Assembly: GCA_949317995.1 (NCBI GenBank)
Contig: OX439051.1
Coordinates: 38,071,250 to 38,135,249 of the forward strand
DNA length: 64,000 bases
Origin: Acholoe squamosa
Taxonomy: Eukaryota > Annelida > Polychaeta > Phyllodocida > Polynoidae
Reading direction: 5' to 3'
Shown: in pieces, positions 1 to 13,727 of the stretch
How the letters are laid out: every line of letters starts with the position of its first letter
How positions within the stretch are numbered: position 1 is the stretch's first letter
Notes under the pieces: model-generated
Seen by the model: the letters and a program-made list of their open reading frames with translations, nothing else
The model's database searches: none
What the model was told of the DNA's origin: nothing
Position numbers and translations under genes: made by a program

Positions 1-673
1 AGAGATGACGATAGGGTGGCAAGGGCAGGGGTACACGGAGAAAAGAAAAGTTGTCAGCATAATGGTGATTTCTAAAAAAAGATTTGTTGTTATTTTCACG
101 GAAATTTCTTGTGCCACTGTGCTCAACTGTACTCCATCTTGGGCTTCATTGTAGAAAATCAAAAGTACTGAAATACAATGAAGGTGGATCACCTTTAAGA
201 TTTATGAGGATGCCTACTAGATTTAACAGCTATTTCTTGGAGAGTTGGCTCTGGAAATATTGGTCCGACATATAAAAACTGGCCCTTTTTCTGAAGGCCC
301 AAGTGTTTTCTTTCAAATAAAAACAGAAATAAGAAGAATGGTTAAATCATTTTTTTCGACACACAAAGCCAAAAATACCCCAAAAACCAGAAAGTGGGAG
401 GTTTCACAAGAATCAACCTTATCTGATACAATGACAAGATTCTTTTTCAAATTTGCCTATTTGCCTATTTTCAGATTTCATGTTATTTCACTTGATTTTT
501 AAGTTATATGGAAATTTAAGGGAGGAACTTTAAAATAATTATGATTAAAAAATATAATGCATCTTATTTTCTCAAGAGGAAGGGTATGTGTCCTTCATGG
601 TAATGTAAGGGACCTACATACATGTAGTCGTTAGTATAATCTTGGTTTAAATAAACTTCGAGTAGCTCCCCAT
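1..673. other. Non-coding stretch, no gene seen
   Basis: AT-rich sequence with only short ORFs lacking coding character. Around 300-350 there is a short stretch (TTTTCTTTCAAAT and AAGAAGAATGGTTAA) that resembles text near 21.44 kb and 41.06 kb, so a fragment of the duplicated middle-region sequence may also lie here. That match is short and should be treated as weak. Confidence 0.4.
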
Positions 674-1303
674 TGACACCATACAGACACCAAAATACTA
701 CCATACGGCCCCAAAACACCACCATACAGCCACAAAATACCACCACTTGCCCAAAAACACCATCAAAAGGCCCCAAAATACGACAGTATGACCCAAAACA
801 CATCATACAGCCCCAAAACACCACCAAATGCCCTCAAAACACCACCATGCAGCGATAAACAGCACCACACAACCCCAAGACACCTCCATATGGCCCCAAA
901 ACATCACCATACAGCCCCAAAACACCACCATACTGCCACAAAATACCACCACATGCCCCAAACACGATCAAAATGCCCCAAACACAACCCTGCAGCGCGA
1001 AATACCACCACATGGCCCAAAACACCACCATACAGCCATAAACAACACTATACAACCCCAAAACAACACCATATAGCCCCATAACACCACCATACGGGCC
1101 CCAAAACACCACAATACAGCCCCAATATACCACCACTTGCCCCAAAACACCATCAATAGGACCCAAAATACAACAAAATATGACCCAAAACACCACAATG
1201 CAGCCACAAATCACCACCATATGAACCCCCAAACACCACCACATGCCCCAAAACACCATCAAAAGCCCCCAAAACACTACACTCCAAAACACCACCACAG
1301 CGA
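674..1303. repeat. Minisatellite of CCCCAAAACACCACCATA type
   Basis: About 630 bp of degenerate tandem units built on CCCCAAAACACCACCATACA, with variants that replace the middle by TGCC or TGACC. Units are about 20-24 bp, and many pair into longer 40-50 bp periods. Several ORFs cross it on both strands, giving Thr/His/Pro-rich or Gly/Val/Trp-rich peptides; these are products of the repeat, not genes. The array begins exactly where the neighbouring minus-strand RT reading frame loses similarity to RT. Confidence 0.9.
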
Positions 1304-1738
1304 AGCCCCCTGATGCTTTGGCATGAACACATAAGGGCTTGTCCGATACAATGTCTGATTTACCCCAGGTATACTCGTCATGTAACAAGTCGTCAATAAA
1401 CGAGTGAGCCTGGACAGTGGAGGATTTATAGTTGGGGGTTTCATAATCATCCACTTTTGCATCGGGATCCACTATTTTGAAACCGTTCATGACCCCATCC
1501 AGGATGAAGTAACTATCAATATCAGGGGCCGTATCAAATAATAACATGTCTCTCCAACCTGCGCCTTAAGTTGGGAATGGACACCTGCCACCACATGAAC
1601 ATAGTTACAGTCCCACAAAGGCAAATAATTATCATACAAATTTAACAAGGCATTCAAACTGTCAGAACATAGCAATTCCTCACCATTTTGCATATGGATG
1701 GAATCAAATGGGCAAAAATTCACAACCACTAGCCCCAC
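1300..1738 (-). pseudogene. N-terminal RT fragment of a DIRS-type retroelement
   Basis: Minus-strand frames at 1487-1738 and about 1300-1547 read as one broken protein. The readable part contains FILDGVMNGFKIVDPDAKV followed by a motif NYKSSTVQAHSFIDDLL and then a segment around LCVHA. In DIRS-like and related tyrosine-recombinase retroelements, the region just before RT motif 1 has this 'F-L-GV-NGF-I' and 'NY-S' pattern, followed by a 'CIHSLGAV-PK' segment. Frame is lost twice and the protein stops where the minisatellite starts, so no catalytic RT motif is present. It follows the gag relic on the same strand, in the expected gag-then-pol order. Family assignment rests on remembered motifs and is moderate. 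Confidence 0.55.
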
Positions 1739-3903
1739 TCAGGCTTGTCTCTGAGAACCTGGGGAGGCCTGGTAACCAAGCTGCTGGTAATTTTGCTGCT
1801 GACCAAAATAATGCGTTTGGTTTCCTACCATGCCCTGATACTGGTTGGTGAACTGGTTTTGCGGGTTTTGGTAGCAATTTTTGGCCGGCTGTGAGCGTCC
1901 CCCACAAACTGCGCATGAGTGTTGCTTGGTACAATTGACAAAATCGCACACAGTGAATTTAAATTTTTTTGCACAAGTGCTCTGGGCAGGGGATCATGAA
2001 TTTTGATTGAGCGACCCTGACCTTGACCTTAGCAACACTGATTGGCGAATTTCAACCGCTGTGGCAATTTTATGGCTTCGTCTAATTCTTGTTGCATTTT
2101 TATATAAGCTAATGTTTTTTTTCAATACCAAGATTCTCTGCCATAGACTGATGCTCCGCTGCTACAAAACCCGGGATTTCTTTTTTCAGAACTTTATCAG
2201 TCACATCGTATTCATACTGACACATGGCTTTCATGGAATATGTGGGCTTAATTTCTCTGAGGGCGATAAATTTCATATGCTGCAGGTAGGACATGGCGGT
2301 TAACTGGGGGTTGTTGGCCAGCAAGAAACTCTGAAGCACATTAGGCATACCATACATTAGTTCCCTATAACTCTTCTCGTCATAGGATTTATCCGTAGGA
2401 ATCTGGTAATCAGGATGTAACCATATCTTAGACCTTTTCCTCTTAGTTGCTACAATAGCTGCATGTAAGGTGGTTAAAAGGTCATCCTCCCCCTGAAGTT
2501 TACCTGTCGTAGTGTTGAGCAGACTCTCCACATCCCGGTTCGGAATGCCAGTGTTACCTAGACCTAGACCCGCAGAAGCTAGTCCTGTCTGCAGGGTGTG
2601 GAGAGATTGTTGCTGTTGTGAACCAACCTGAACATTGGTATTGACAGGCATCTGCTGTTTAAGTAGATCTAGTAGCTGCTGTTGTAGACCACCCTGGGCA
2701 GTGGTGTTGACTGGTATGTGTTGATAACCGCCCTGGGAGCGGTGTTGACAGGTACATGTTCGGTGAGTAGATCCAAAAGCTGCTGCTGTAGACCACCCTG
2801 GTTAGTGGTGTTGACTGGTACATGTTGATTACCAACATGGGTATTGGTGCTGACAGGTCCCTGTTGCTGTTGCTGCTGTTGCTGTCTCCAGGCTGAAAAA
2901 TGCCGATATTCATCCAAGGTAACCTGGGAGTAGGTGGATTGAGGTGCCCCTGTGCCTAGAGGTGCACCTACATTAGTGTCATTACCACGGGACATGGCTG
3001 TTGAACCCACAAAACCACCACCAGCACTCACAATGTTTGTGCGCACCGGCTGGTTTGTACCGGGTACCCCCTGGCCACTGCTCGGTACCGGGTGGGTCCC
3101 GGGGAGGAAATCATTGCCCAAATTTTGCAAATTAACATTATTTATAAATACTTGCTGTAAGCTGCTGAAGACCTGTGGGGGCCTGTAAGAGGCCAATATC
3201 GTCTGAATTCATCGATGTAGAGGCCGTAGGACTGAGGACCGGAAGGCCCACGCCGCCATCTTGCTTGTTGTGGTGTTTGGGTGCGTTCTGGTCCCTCTGA
3301 CAAACCTCAGTAGCATACTGTAAATTTATGGCATCTGTACCTTGCTGCACAGTACCTAGTGTACCTAATTCTCCCAGGACCAGCAAATATTTATGTCGAT
3401 CTTTATTTGGATCATTGTGATCGAATGCAGCAATCATACTGCTCCAAACTTTTTCCCCGTGGTCCATTTCCTTCAATGAATGATTGTTCTGTGCCTGGAT
3501 TGATGCTAACTCCAATTCCAATTCCCTGCGCTTAGCTAACTGCTCAATCTATCTTTCCCTAGCCCTTTCAGCCTCAATTTGAGCCTTTAACTTCTCTACG
3601 AAGGCTTCATGACTCTCACCTTCCGTTTCTCCCTCGGTCCCGGAGTTTTGTTGACCGGTGGTTCGGCCATCCTGCCCGGGTGCCCCGGCGTCCTGACTCC
3701 ATGGTAGCCAGTGGTCCCCCATGGCCTGCTTGCTCCTTTAGGGCCCCTAACTGCTGCTGCGGGTCCCATTTGAGGTTAGAGTGCTTGCACGCAGGACACA
3801 ATCTGGAGTTTCCGTGGTACTGCTCCTCGCAGGAGTCACAAATGACTCCCATAATGAAGAAAATTAACCAAAAAACAAACAAAGTTCTTGTCCTGTCTGC
3901 CAT
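1739..3903 (-). pseudogene. Broken Gag of a DIRS/tyrosine-recombinase-type retrotransposon
   Basis: Reading leftward from an ATG at 3903, the frames give: a short hydrophobic start and a CxxC...CxxC pair; a Glu/Lys-rich coiled-coil stretch (about 3480-3620); a Gln-rich linker with repeats containing LLDLL (2640-2900); and a capsid-like part (2109-2651) with SYRELMYG, as in DIRS-type Gag. A compact Cys/His finger follows at 1880-1950 (CTKQHSCAVCGG then AKNC). This order and the finger after the capsid match Gag of DIRS/Ngaro-like elements. One in-frame TAG near 3550 and at least three frame changes (near 3190, 2660 and 2000) make it non-functional. An alternative is a host gene captured from such a Gag; the breaks argue against it. 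Confidence 0.7.
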
Positions 3904-4459
3904 GCCTGGCTGCTGCTTGCTGACCTGCTATCTCCCCAGATGTGGGGGGAGAGTGTGAAAGGGTAACTGTTCTAATCTACACCAGGTGGAGGTGGTGCAG
4001 CGTCTTAGTGTCAATAGGTCACCCGGGTGATCTATTTGGACCATTTACTTATATTTTGTGGTTAGACAATGGAACAGGTAAAAAAGTTGACTTCCTTGGA
4101 GCATTTTTAGTATATTCTTAGAGAAATTTACTTTTTGTAGAATTAAATGTTTTGGCGATTTTTCTGTTGTACCAACCCCTCCCTAAAAAAACCTGTTGGT
4201 CAAACAAGTTAAAAGATACCTTTACAAATATGATATAGGTGGTACACAATGCATGTCGAAAAAAAAATTGAATTTCTTTGTAAACCTTTACCTGAGAGGG
4301 CTAGAAGGGTTTTGGTGGACATATCCCTCTTTTGGTCATCTGGACAACCTGAACAGATTTCTTCTTCTCCTTTTCAGGATTAACATATTTAACTATTCAA
4401 ACTATGTTAATTATTTACCCCCCTAATATACCTATGGCCCCAGGGTATAGGAATTCCGG
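3904..4459. other. Non-coding, no feature recognised
   Basis: Sequence upstream of the Gag relic on the minus strand. It could hold the 5' end of that retroelement (3904-4000 is GC-richer, like the relic), but no terminal repeat was seen. The rest is AT-rich with no supported gene. Confidence 0.3.
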
Positions 4460-5965
4460 TTATTGCTCATGGTTGGGCATGGTAGAATATAAAGGCCTAA
4501 AATGTCCGCCCTAGTGACATGTCCTGGCGAGTGACATTTGAGTGACATGCCATGTTTTAAACTTTTTTCAATAAATAATCGTTATATCTCACTGAACTGA
4601 AAATGACAGATGTGGACCAGTTTATCATGTAGATTATGGAAATCATGTTTTATCTATCTCAGATGTGTTTTTTGTTTTTGTGAATCATGTATGCTTTTAA
4701 TAAATGTCCATAAAAAAACTTGGATCCACACTATTCTGACCTGTAGATCACGATAAGCATTTATATTTCGATTCTTGTCCCATTTCTTCTCTGGACTAAA
4801 AAAAGTATCTGTCCCCTCCGTCTAAAATTAAGGTATCTAACTATTCTAACTATGTTGGTCATTTACCCCTCACATAAATATTCAATGCATAAACCATCTG
4901 ATTATTCCCATGTTCACTAGCAAGTGATAAGAAAAAAGATTATGTCTTGGCCATTAAATGTCCTGGCGAGTGACAATTACATAATTGCAAGGTGTTTTCA
5001 AGAGAAATTCTCAGGTTTACCCCTATGATTTTTGCCCCATTAAAGCCATATACCAACTGAAAGTGCATGCCATGAACATTGTATTACATGTAATCTATAG
5101 TACATACCTAACGCTGCATCCTTGTTAGCCAGAACATCAAATAATGAATATTTTATAACCCAAAATAAACTGAAAATCCAGTATAAGCCAAGTAGGAAAA
5201 TTACCAGTGGCCAAGGCCTCTTGGGTCTAAGGGTAGGATGCAGAGAGCTACAGCTAAAGGACTTGGACTTTTGTCCTACATATGAATCCTTTTTCTTCAG
5301 GCCTGAAATGGCATTTTTACTGAATTCCTTGAAAATCCTGGTTCAGGAAATTTCAAAAACTTGCTGGTATACATAAAAGTGACACAGTCTTAGGTAGTTA
5401 CTTTCAGTCATGTGGATGACAATACCCACCATGTGTACTTTCAGGTGGTATAAAGGTTTAATGGGCCAAAAATATGTGAACACCTCACAATCGAGGTCCT
5501 CAACATTGCATGTAACTCAAATGTCAATCACAAGAACGTTCATTCTAGGATAGGAAGATCACATCTGACATAAATACTGATACAATTCCCATAATCTACA
5601 GGTCAAAATGGTCCAGACCAGAGATTTCCATGGAAGTAGGATGATAATTTCTCTAGGAAACCAAGCCCTAACCATGGCTGTATCTCAAATGTCATTCGGA
5701 AATACAGATTCACAGAATCGAGATAAAGGTTTATCACAAGAACGTTCATTCTCTGATAAGAAGAACGCATTCTATGATAAGAAGAACGCATCTGACATAA
5801 AGGCTAATACAATTTTTATAGTCTACAGGTCAGAATGGTCCAGACTAGAGATTTCCATGGAGGTATGATGATAATATCTTTAGGAAACGAACCACTCAAC
5901 ATAGCATGTAACTAAAATGTCATTCGCCAAGACATGTCATTCGCCAAGACACTTTTTAGACTTTT
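4460..5965. mobile_element. Inverted-repeat element with internal tandem duplication
   Basis: The text GACATGTCCTGGCGAGTGAC near 4520, followed by a second TGACATGCCATGTT, reappears inverted near 5890-5950 as ATAGCATGTAAC...GTCATTCGCCAAGAC. The arms therefore face each other about 1.4 kb apart. Inside, a unit of about 225 bp is directly duplicated: TACAGGTC(A)AATGGTCCAGA plus the downstream ATTTCCATGGA and GGAAAC blocks occur near 5599 and 5825, and CACAAGAACGTTCATTCT near 5530 and 5735. A further GTCCTGGCGAGTGACA lies at 4963. This looks like a non-autonomous fold-back or MITE-like element with no coding capacity. Exact ends and target duplication were not resolved. Confidence 0.5.
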
Positions 5966-8900
5966 CCCCCTGCTATTCCAAACCATGAGGGAAAATTTAT
6001 CTGTTTTACACTATGGCACTTAGATATATGTGGGGGGTATTAAACGTGCTATTTTGGGAAGACACCCAAAAAAAAAGCTGTCTGGCTGAAAAAACTCATG
6101 GCCTGCTCACAGTCAAGATAATGGAGCAATTCCAATTATTTTTCCAGATTACTTTAGCATGGGACTAACTCTCCATGTTAGAACAGAAAATTAACCCATA
6201 AACACCATAGATATTTTAAGAGGGGGTGATATGCCCTAAGATTTTCGCCCAGACAAACTACTTTACAAAAAGTTAATTTCTCAAAAAATATAGACCAACT
6301 GCCCCTAGGAAGGCAATCTTAGGTCCAAAATTTCGGTTTTCCTTCAGATTTCAGTGGTCATAAACAGAAGGACCCATTCCTATTTTCAAATCTTTAAAAA
6401 ATTATGAAAAATGTCGGATTTATTGATTTTCCCTTACAAAATTGGTCGTTTTGGGCCTATTTTAACCCCCTGGTGCCCAAAATATGCATATTGGACCAAC
6501 AAAACCCACATGTAACATGAAGATCTCAATGAGCTGTTCATTTTGAGCCAAAAGAATTAGGGGGGAAAACTAAAATCCTAAGTGTAGGTGCTGGAATACA
6601 TCCAAATTTGTCATATGCAAACCTTCTATGATTTGTGACCAGTGTATGAAAATCAATATAAAAGTGGACCAAAACATATCATTACACATTTTGCAGGCCT
6701 GAAGGAAAATACCCCCTAAGATCACTCACCAGGACGTCATCTCTCGGGTATATAGGTTCAAGGTGTTGTCATAGCATCGACCTTATATGCCTGAATGCCA
6801 TGTCATGCCTAACCTCAACCCTAATTCTTTAGAGACATGCACATTCTTGCTTTAGAAGTGCTGACCTGTCTTTCAGATTTATAACAGGCCTTGTGTGCTA
6901 AGAAATCATCTGTCTTTAGAGACATGACAGTATTGGTCATAACAAAAAGTGTATGTCTCTGGTGTTTGAATCACCAGTCTGGTATTGTTATGATTATTCT
7001 GGCAGTAGGCCTAATGCTCTATATCTCACTCCAGAACTGCATATCTATGTATGAAGTCAGTTACATCTTTACTATTCCCTGATGCTATGATGTGATTTAT
7101 GAGCCTTTATATATTTATGCTTGGATGAACTTCCCTGTTACAATGATATTAGGTTTTCATATCCTGTCTGGAATCCTTTCTGTAGAAGACATTGCCAGCC
7201 TCTCTGTGTTAGAGTTAGAGCAGTTTGCAGTTCAACAATCCTTCTCACATGAGAGACAATAGAGACATATTTCTAGGGTTTTATAAGAAGCTATTTTCAA
7301 CTGAAAATTTGTTGTTCTAAAAGGAGATCACATGCTAATAGGGTGCACCGTCAGTACTTATGTCACTACGAGAAAAGCCTGCAGATCAAATTATCATACA
7401 AAGTGTGTTCACAGAACAATACCCTTGCACGTACGAGCCATGTAAGGAAGGACTGATTCATTCAGCATTTTTTTAGGGATTTCCCCAGATTCTAGATACT
7501 GATTGGTTACAAGAATACTAGGGAAAGTGAAGACTCTTTAACTTATAATATGACTTTTAAAAATAGTAATGCTAATATTCATAGTTCTGATGTAGATGTG
7601 ATCAATAGCTGCTTCTAGAATCTACATTTATAACATTGGCAAGAGATCAGTACATCTATAATGCTATCTCTGTATATCAACATGTTTACCCTGAGATAAC
7701 ATGCCATAGCCCAAAGTGCTAAGTAATGCATGGTCTATTTGTTTGTCTATTTCTCGTGCATTAGCAGCTTCAAATTCACCATTCATTTATATCATTCACA
7801 AGGTCATTCCACTGAAAGCTTCTGGTTTCCTGGTTTCCTTAGTGTTACACTAATGAAGAGTTAACAAATCGTATTGGCATACAGTTCTTAACAGTGTGCT
7901 TAAACATCACTGACAAAAGTCTTCCTGACAAAGTGACATGTATACCCATTTCAACTTGATTTGACACAGAGAGCTTACGTCATTGGGACATGTGCACATA
8001 TATCACCATGACAACTGTAGCACACAGTAATCCTCATATGATTTGACATGCCTTAAAATGCCACGTCATCTGTGAGTCGGTTAGGGTCACGGCCATGTCG
8101 AAGGCACTTGACATGTGATGGTTTGACATACATAATTGTTCTAGGATATTCCACTAGATGGGCCAAACAACCATTTTGGTACCAGGATTAATCACTACCA
8201 AGAGGTACTACCAACACTTGAGACATTTGATATATCTGTGTCATTTTGTTTTCATGAAGAATAGATCACTAGGGTCTGTAATTACTATCAATGAATGGTA
8301 GTGAATTCTATTTCATTGTTAAATTTGCATTTGTTATTGAATATCAAAATAGACAACCACAATCCTGAATTCTTCAACTGGAAGAATTGTGTGTTGGTCA
8401 GTGAAAATACAAAAGGATTGTATGCTAACCCACAGTCTATAATCTCAGTATCTTCATTACATGGAGACAGATGGCATTGCCATGCACCTCCATGCTCTTG
8501 TCTTCTGGACTGCATAGAGGTCCTCAGTCAAGTAGAAGTTCTGTAGATAGGAAAGGATGCCTTAGTGTTACAAGCCTGTGGGACTATGATATCCCCTGTC
8601 TTCTATTATAGGCCTGCCTTGATTGAACCATTGGTACATAGCTATTGACCGCTCTTGACCCTTACATAATTGTCTCACAGTATTACCTAGCACTCCGGTG
8701 AATGGATCAGAAATATGTGACATGTCTTCATTACGCATGTCAAGTAGAGTTGATGAACCAAATATGAGAGCGTCAACCTCATTCGACATGCCTTCATACA
8801 TGTCATGTGGGAGACAAATTGTGACCTGTGCAGTATGCGTCAAAGCGATCAGTGTTCTTCTCTCTGTGCAGTCTTAAGGTGGGGCACCTTAGAGGCTAGT

Positions 8901-9224
8901 ATAAGATGTATGGCAGATACGAGCAAGGTAGCTGCATAAATGCACTATCAGTATGCAGGCTAAGGCTATGAGTAATTTGGTCAGGGTCAACTCTGTTTAA
9001 ATCCCTTAGCTAGGGGCAATTTAGCTAGTAGAATTTTAAAATCTAATAATTTCCATGTCAGAATAATATGTTTGTCTATAGATATAATCCTTAGACCAAT
9101 CCATTTTTTCCAAGGTACTTAGAACCTGAGGAAACATTGGATATGGGTGGTTTTAGTTTATTGGGTTTGGTGTCCGAAACTGATCTGGCTGTTGGTGTCT
9201 GCCAGTGGTCTAACATTATGTCTA
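5966..9224. other. Non-coding region, no gene supported
   Basis: About 3.2 kb of AT-rich DNA. Short ORFs of 60-90 residues near 6.9, 8.3 and 8.6 kb show no recognisable domain, no codon regularity and no splice context. The GACATG word is unusually frequent between 7.9 and 8.8 kb, but no clean repeat period emerges. Confidence 0.4.
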
Positions 9225-9228
9225 TTAA

Positions 9229-10321
9229 GGTGGGTCGCTACCATTGAATCAAAGATCCTAGATTTTCTCCATTTTTCTCCCAAAGGAATCATCTAGAATA
9301 AGAATATGAAAAGAAAATTAGGGGGTCCAATGCTACTTTTTTTTCTACAGATTTTTGTAAAATAAAAGAAAATCAATCTTCACATAGAAATTACAGAAAA
9401 TGTGTCTCAGATTTGAGAATCTTTCTTGAATGTTTTTAAGATACTCTAAAAGTACTTTTTATATGGGGTCCCGCACATAATTTTGGAGTTTTGGCCATTT
9501 GAAATTAAAAAAGTATTAGAAAAACTAACAAAAATCCATATTCAAAGCACTGCGTGATGGGTAAAATGTACACATACTTGGCATAAAATTGCTCCATTAT
9601 AAGCCCTTGGTCACTGTCAATAGCCTACCACTTCTATAGCATTGTATTGGTATTGTATGTGCTATAATTCTATGGTGCAAAGGAGTTTGAGAGAATAATG
9701 AGAAAAATCTGGATGTTAATATGCCAACATTTAAAATGGTTGTAATGGTTCGTCTCGTTAAGTTAGATTAAATCATAACGAAGAGAGAGAAAAGTTTCCG
9801 GGTAGGCAACCGAGCTTTTATTTCATAGCTTATGTTACATACGATCACAGCCTCAGAGGACTACATGCTACTAGGGCATTCGGTTACCCTTTTGGGTAAC
9901 AACCTGGTTGAGCAGTGGGTAAACCACTACTGAAGAACATGGGCTAGGACCAGCCTTATATAGGGGAAAAGCCCGTGAAACTCAGACCGGCCACGTGACG
10001 TGTGGCAGACGAGTGGTAGGCCCCCTGGTGTAATGGATACGAACCCAGAGGCAGGTGCTGCCACCTGCCATCCGGATTCCCCCACTACACCCGAAGGACC
10101 TAGGTCTGAGTCTCACGGGTACATGAACGTAAAGTGTAAATACCATACCCCTACATGGTCATAAAATAAACAATTTTCATCAGAATCCCCCAAAAATATT
10201 TGTAGACATTAATGGTATATGTAGGTATGTGCTTTCCAAAAAAGGATCTCATTCTGATAAAATCAACCTATATGGGCAGGGACATGCGCAGTAGGCTCAA
10301 ATCCAATAGTAGCGACCCACC
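9229..10321. mobile_element. TTAA-flanked non-autonomous DNA transposon (piggyBac-like target site)
   Basis: Left end GGTGGGTCGCTACCATTG (9229) and right end, read inverted, GGTGGGTCGCTACTATTG (ending 10321) form near-perfect terminal inverted repeats. Both are bounded by TTAA (9225-9228 and 10322-10325), the target duplication used by piggyBac-type elements. The 1,093-bp body has no transposase ORF. The internal part 9740-10140 is GC-richer and holds stem-forming text: CCCGTGAAACTCAGACC near 9973 pairs with GGTCTGAGTCTCACGGG near 10104. Between them is a tRNA-like stretch, CCTGGTGTAATGGATA. The internal block may be a nested insertion. The family call rests on the TTAA, not on a transposase. 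Confidence 0.75.
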
Positions 10322-10325
10322 TTAA

Positions 10326-13300
10326 AAGCTAGGTCTGCACGCAAGAGGTAATAGTAGGTAGTGTGTTGGCCTGGAAAGGTCTCTATATAGACAGAGTCAT
10401 GAAAGATCACCTTGCCAATAAAAGGTTGTTTGCTCATACACTGGGGACTGCACCTCATTAGACCAGTGAATCAACACAGATTCCCTGCCCCTACATTTGG
10501 AATACATCACCAGGTGCTGCAGAGAAAATGAGAAGAATGAAAATGTATGTCTCCATGTTATTCAAACACAGTGGTACCAGTCAGAAAATACCACAATTTC
10601 CGTGGGTATATCACGTATCATTACAGCGATAACCAACATTATCTGAGGCAAGATGAGATGCTCCCTTTACTGAAGTGTGAGTTTTACAATTCGGTCTTGT
10701 AAATTAATGACCAGAGAGAACAATGATTTCCTATATTCATGACTGTTAACATTGCAGGTTTGAATTAGACTTGCTCAAGTCTCTCAATTTTAATACAAGG
10801 GAATTGAAATAAAAATTGAAAGACTTGTCTAATGGGTACCAGACTGAGACTGGCTGTGGTGACCTGATATGACCCTCCAGTAATATACATGTATACAGTA
10901 TCCTAACAGTAACACCAGCCACACTGAGCTACTCACTAAGTTTGGCATTGGTTTGAGCTCAGCAGCCAGAGGAGGAGAGGCATGGGGGTATAGTGTCGTT
11001 GGGAGGAGAGCTCAGGGACTGTAGCCAGTCTAAGTTTGAAATAGCATCTATAAGTATATGCTTTTGCACATTCCTTTCCCCATATACGGCTTAATAACAG
11101 GATGTGTGCATGTTTTAACTGACTGGATGATGCCTTCAAATTTAAATATAGTATTTGTGAATAATAGCATAATAGACTTGTGGAAATGGTATGCTACATG
11201 AAATTATGATTTGACAATTTATTATTTATTTATCATTTATAATGAGACATGAATGGAATACTCTAATGAAATCTGACGAGCTAAGTATGATAGGCAACTC
11301 TCAGTTCCGTGGTGTTCATGGTTTATATATATATATTGGTTGAAGCAACTTCTCTTACTGTGACACCTCCCTTTGCCCAGCAAAACCACCTCACATATCA
11401 TGTGTGGCATTGCAGTCAATACTTATCACATTACATAAAGCTTATAGAACAGGAGAGCCTGACATTGGCAGAGAGATGGGAATTACATCAGCACTGTGGA
11501 TCTACAAGAGAAATAGACATACACCTAGAACATACATCACTTAGTCCTATAGATTTATACTTTATCGCATGCTAAATATGTTGAAATATTGAGAGGTCAT
11601 GTACACAGCTCATAGAAATAGCATTATGATGCCATATTTCATGGTAGCTATGACATATGTAACATGCATATTTCATGGGTTGGTCACATGACTCTCTGAT
11701 GATGTCACAGTCTATGGGTAAGTTATGCATACCCTTTGTGGGTAGATTCTTCAGTGTTCCCTTGAGAGACCATGGTATAAATGCAAAGGAGGACTCGTGT
11801 GGGAATCTGAAACCATTATGTCATGTGCAGGTTGTCTGACTCACTGGGATAATATGAACAGGCAAATGATTAGCTGACACAGTAGCAAATGGCTGGTAAG
11901 AGTAGAGATAGATGTAATTTATTCTGTTGCATTAGCATTGTCTCAGACACAGAGATATATTTGAGTTATATCACATCAGATCTTTTCAGTACCTATAAAA
12001 GGCTCTGGAGACATTAAAAATGAATATAAAAAAACTCAGGAAATTGCATTAATTCAAATTACCAACCATCAAATGTCATGATAAGTTCTCTTTATCCCAT
12101 CATGCAATTCTGAGGAAAATGAGTTTCTATTCAGTAAACATTCAAATGTTATCAAAACCTGAAGAAATTGCTTAATTAGGTGTCAATCATAATTATTAGT
12201 CTAACAGGCCAATTTCTTAATGGCAGAAGTGTGTCCAGCAAAGATATAGATGGCTGGTTCAATTTCTATACACACTTTCTATTCTGTAGACGTGTCTGAC
12301 TAAGTTTGCCAGGAATCCATTTCCTAATGGAGCAATATAATCAAACAGAATACCGAGGTGGAAAGTGTTAAACTTTCTGCAGCTACAGCTACATTCATTG
12401 TTACAGGGTATCATTACTTAGGCCCTAGTGTCTGTACGGTAGTTGAATTTCACCATCTGGCCATGTTGCTTATAAGAATAAAGATATGATTGCCAAAAAG
12501 GTAAACTAGCAGCAATGGATTTGAAGTAGAAAAGGGAACATATCTATGTTGAAAGAAATGACTCAATTTCTATGAGAAACAGTTGCAACTGAGCCAAGTA
12601 TAATCAATAAAATATCTGATACCCTTTGTCCCCAACAGTAGAACTACAGTAATTGATGCTACTTTAGTTCTAGAGTCTAGAAAATTATCAAATTTACCAG
12701 TTATACATAACTATGGTATTTCTCAATGAATCAGAATTTGGGGTATAGGTTCTGAACATCAATATACAACATGCATAATTATACTGAGGAGAGGAAATAT
12801 TGATAAATGATATTTCCCAGACATATTCAAATGTAAATTCATCCCTGATTAGTTTTCTGCCATCACTTTCAGCTAGTCTTTCTCTATCCTATGGCCACAG
12901 GCTTTAATTTGTAAATCATATACAAATGCAGACATAGGGAACACACTGTAAATGTAAATGAATACCTGTATAATCAACTAAATAGCAGAACTTCCTAGAG
13001 CTATTCACTCCTAGGTACAAAGAAGATCCACTGCTTTTCAGAAACATTCTAATGCTCTGTAAAAAGAAATATCATCACATAATGGCAGAATGATTGTCCC
13101 AAAGTTGCCAGAGGTCTTTTGTTACTTTCACAGCAATATCTTGTACCACCTTGCTACCATCTATGGCTTCTTGAAAAAAACACACTGGTTCCCTGCAATA
13201 TACTTACACTGGTTCACTGTCCAGTCTTATGAGTATCCCTGGTAGATTAAAGAGAACCCTTTTACAGTGTAGAATTTTAGAAGACCCTCATCAAAGAAAC

Positions 13301-13447
13301 CACTGTGAGCCTGCTTGACAAGGAAAACAGCTGATGTGAAGGTAAGATGCAGAAAGGTCATGTGAATAAGCTACTGTCAGTCACACTTTAGCAACTTTAG
13401 AAATGTGATATAGGTATAAAGAAAGTATGAAAGTGAAAATGGGGGAT
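10326..13447. other. Non-coding region, no gene supported
   Basis: About 3.1 kb of AT-rich sequence with only short shadow ORFs. No terminal inverted repeats, tRNA-like sequence or tandem array was recognised. It could be intergenic, or the downstream flank of the minus-strand MADF-like gene to its right. Confidence 0.4.
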
Positions 13448-13727
13448 CTATTGTGCAAATAAAAGGATAATGAATTCCTCATGTTGCGTATCTTTGCCTA
13501 AAGCTGGCATTCTCAATTTACACCAGTGTGTAAATATATAGTTCACATTAAGGTGCTTTAACAGGCTTGGGAAAAGGTAATACAATGCCAACAGTGGACT
13601 AGAGAAAAACGTTGGCCATATCTCCACTAATAAACCTGTATGTGGAGGAGCCTGGGCCACTGTTGTACAACTCTCCACTCGTGGACACTGGCCCTCAGTG
13701 AGTGTCATTATCTGGGCTATGGCATCC

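Noticed and set aside
834-1547. A 237-codon minus-strand ORF
   Set aside because: Only its first third (RT-like) has protein sense; the rest is translated minisatellite.
6891-7082. Short ORFs of 60-90 codons in the AT-rich regions at 5-13 kb and 25-29 kb
   Set aside because: Number and length are as expected by chance, and no domain, splice or codon signal supports them.
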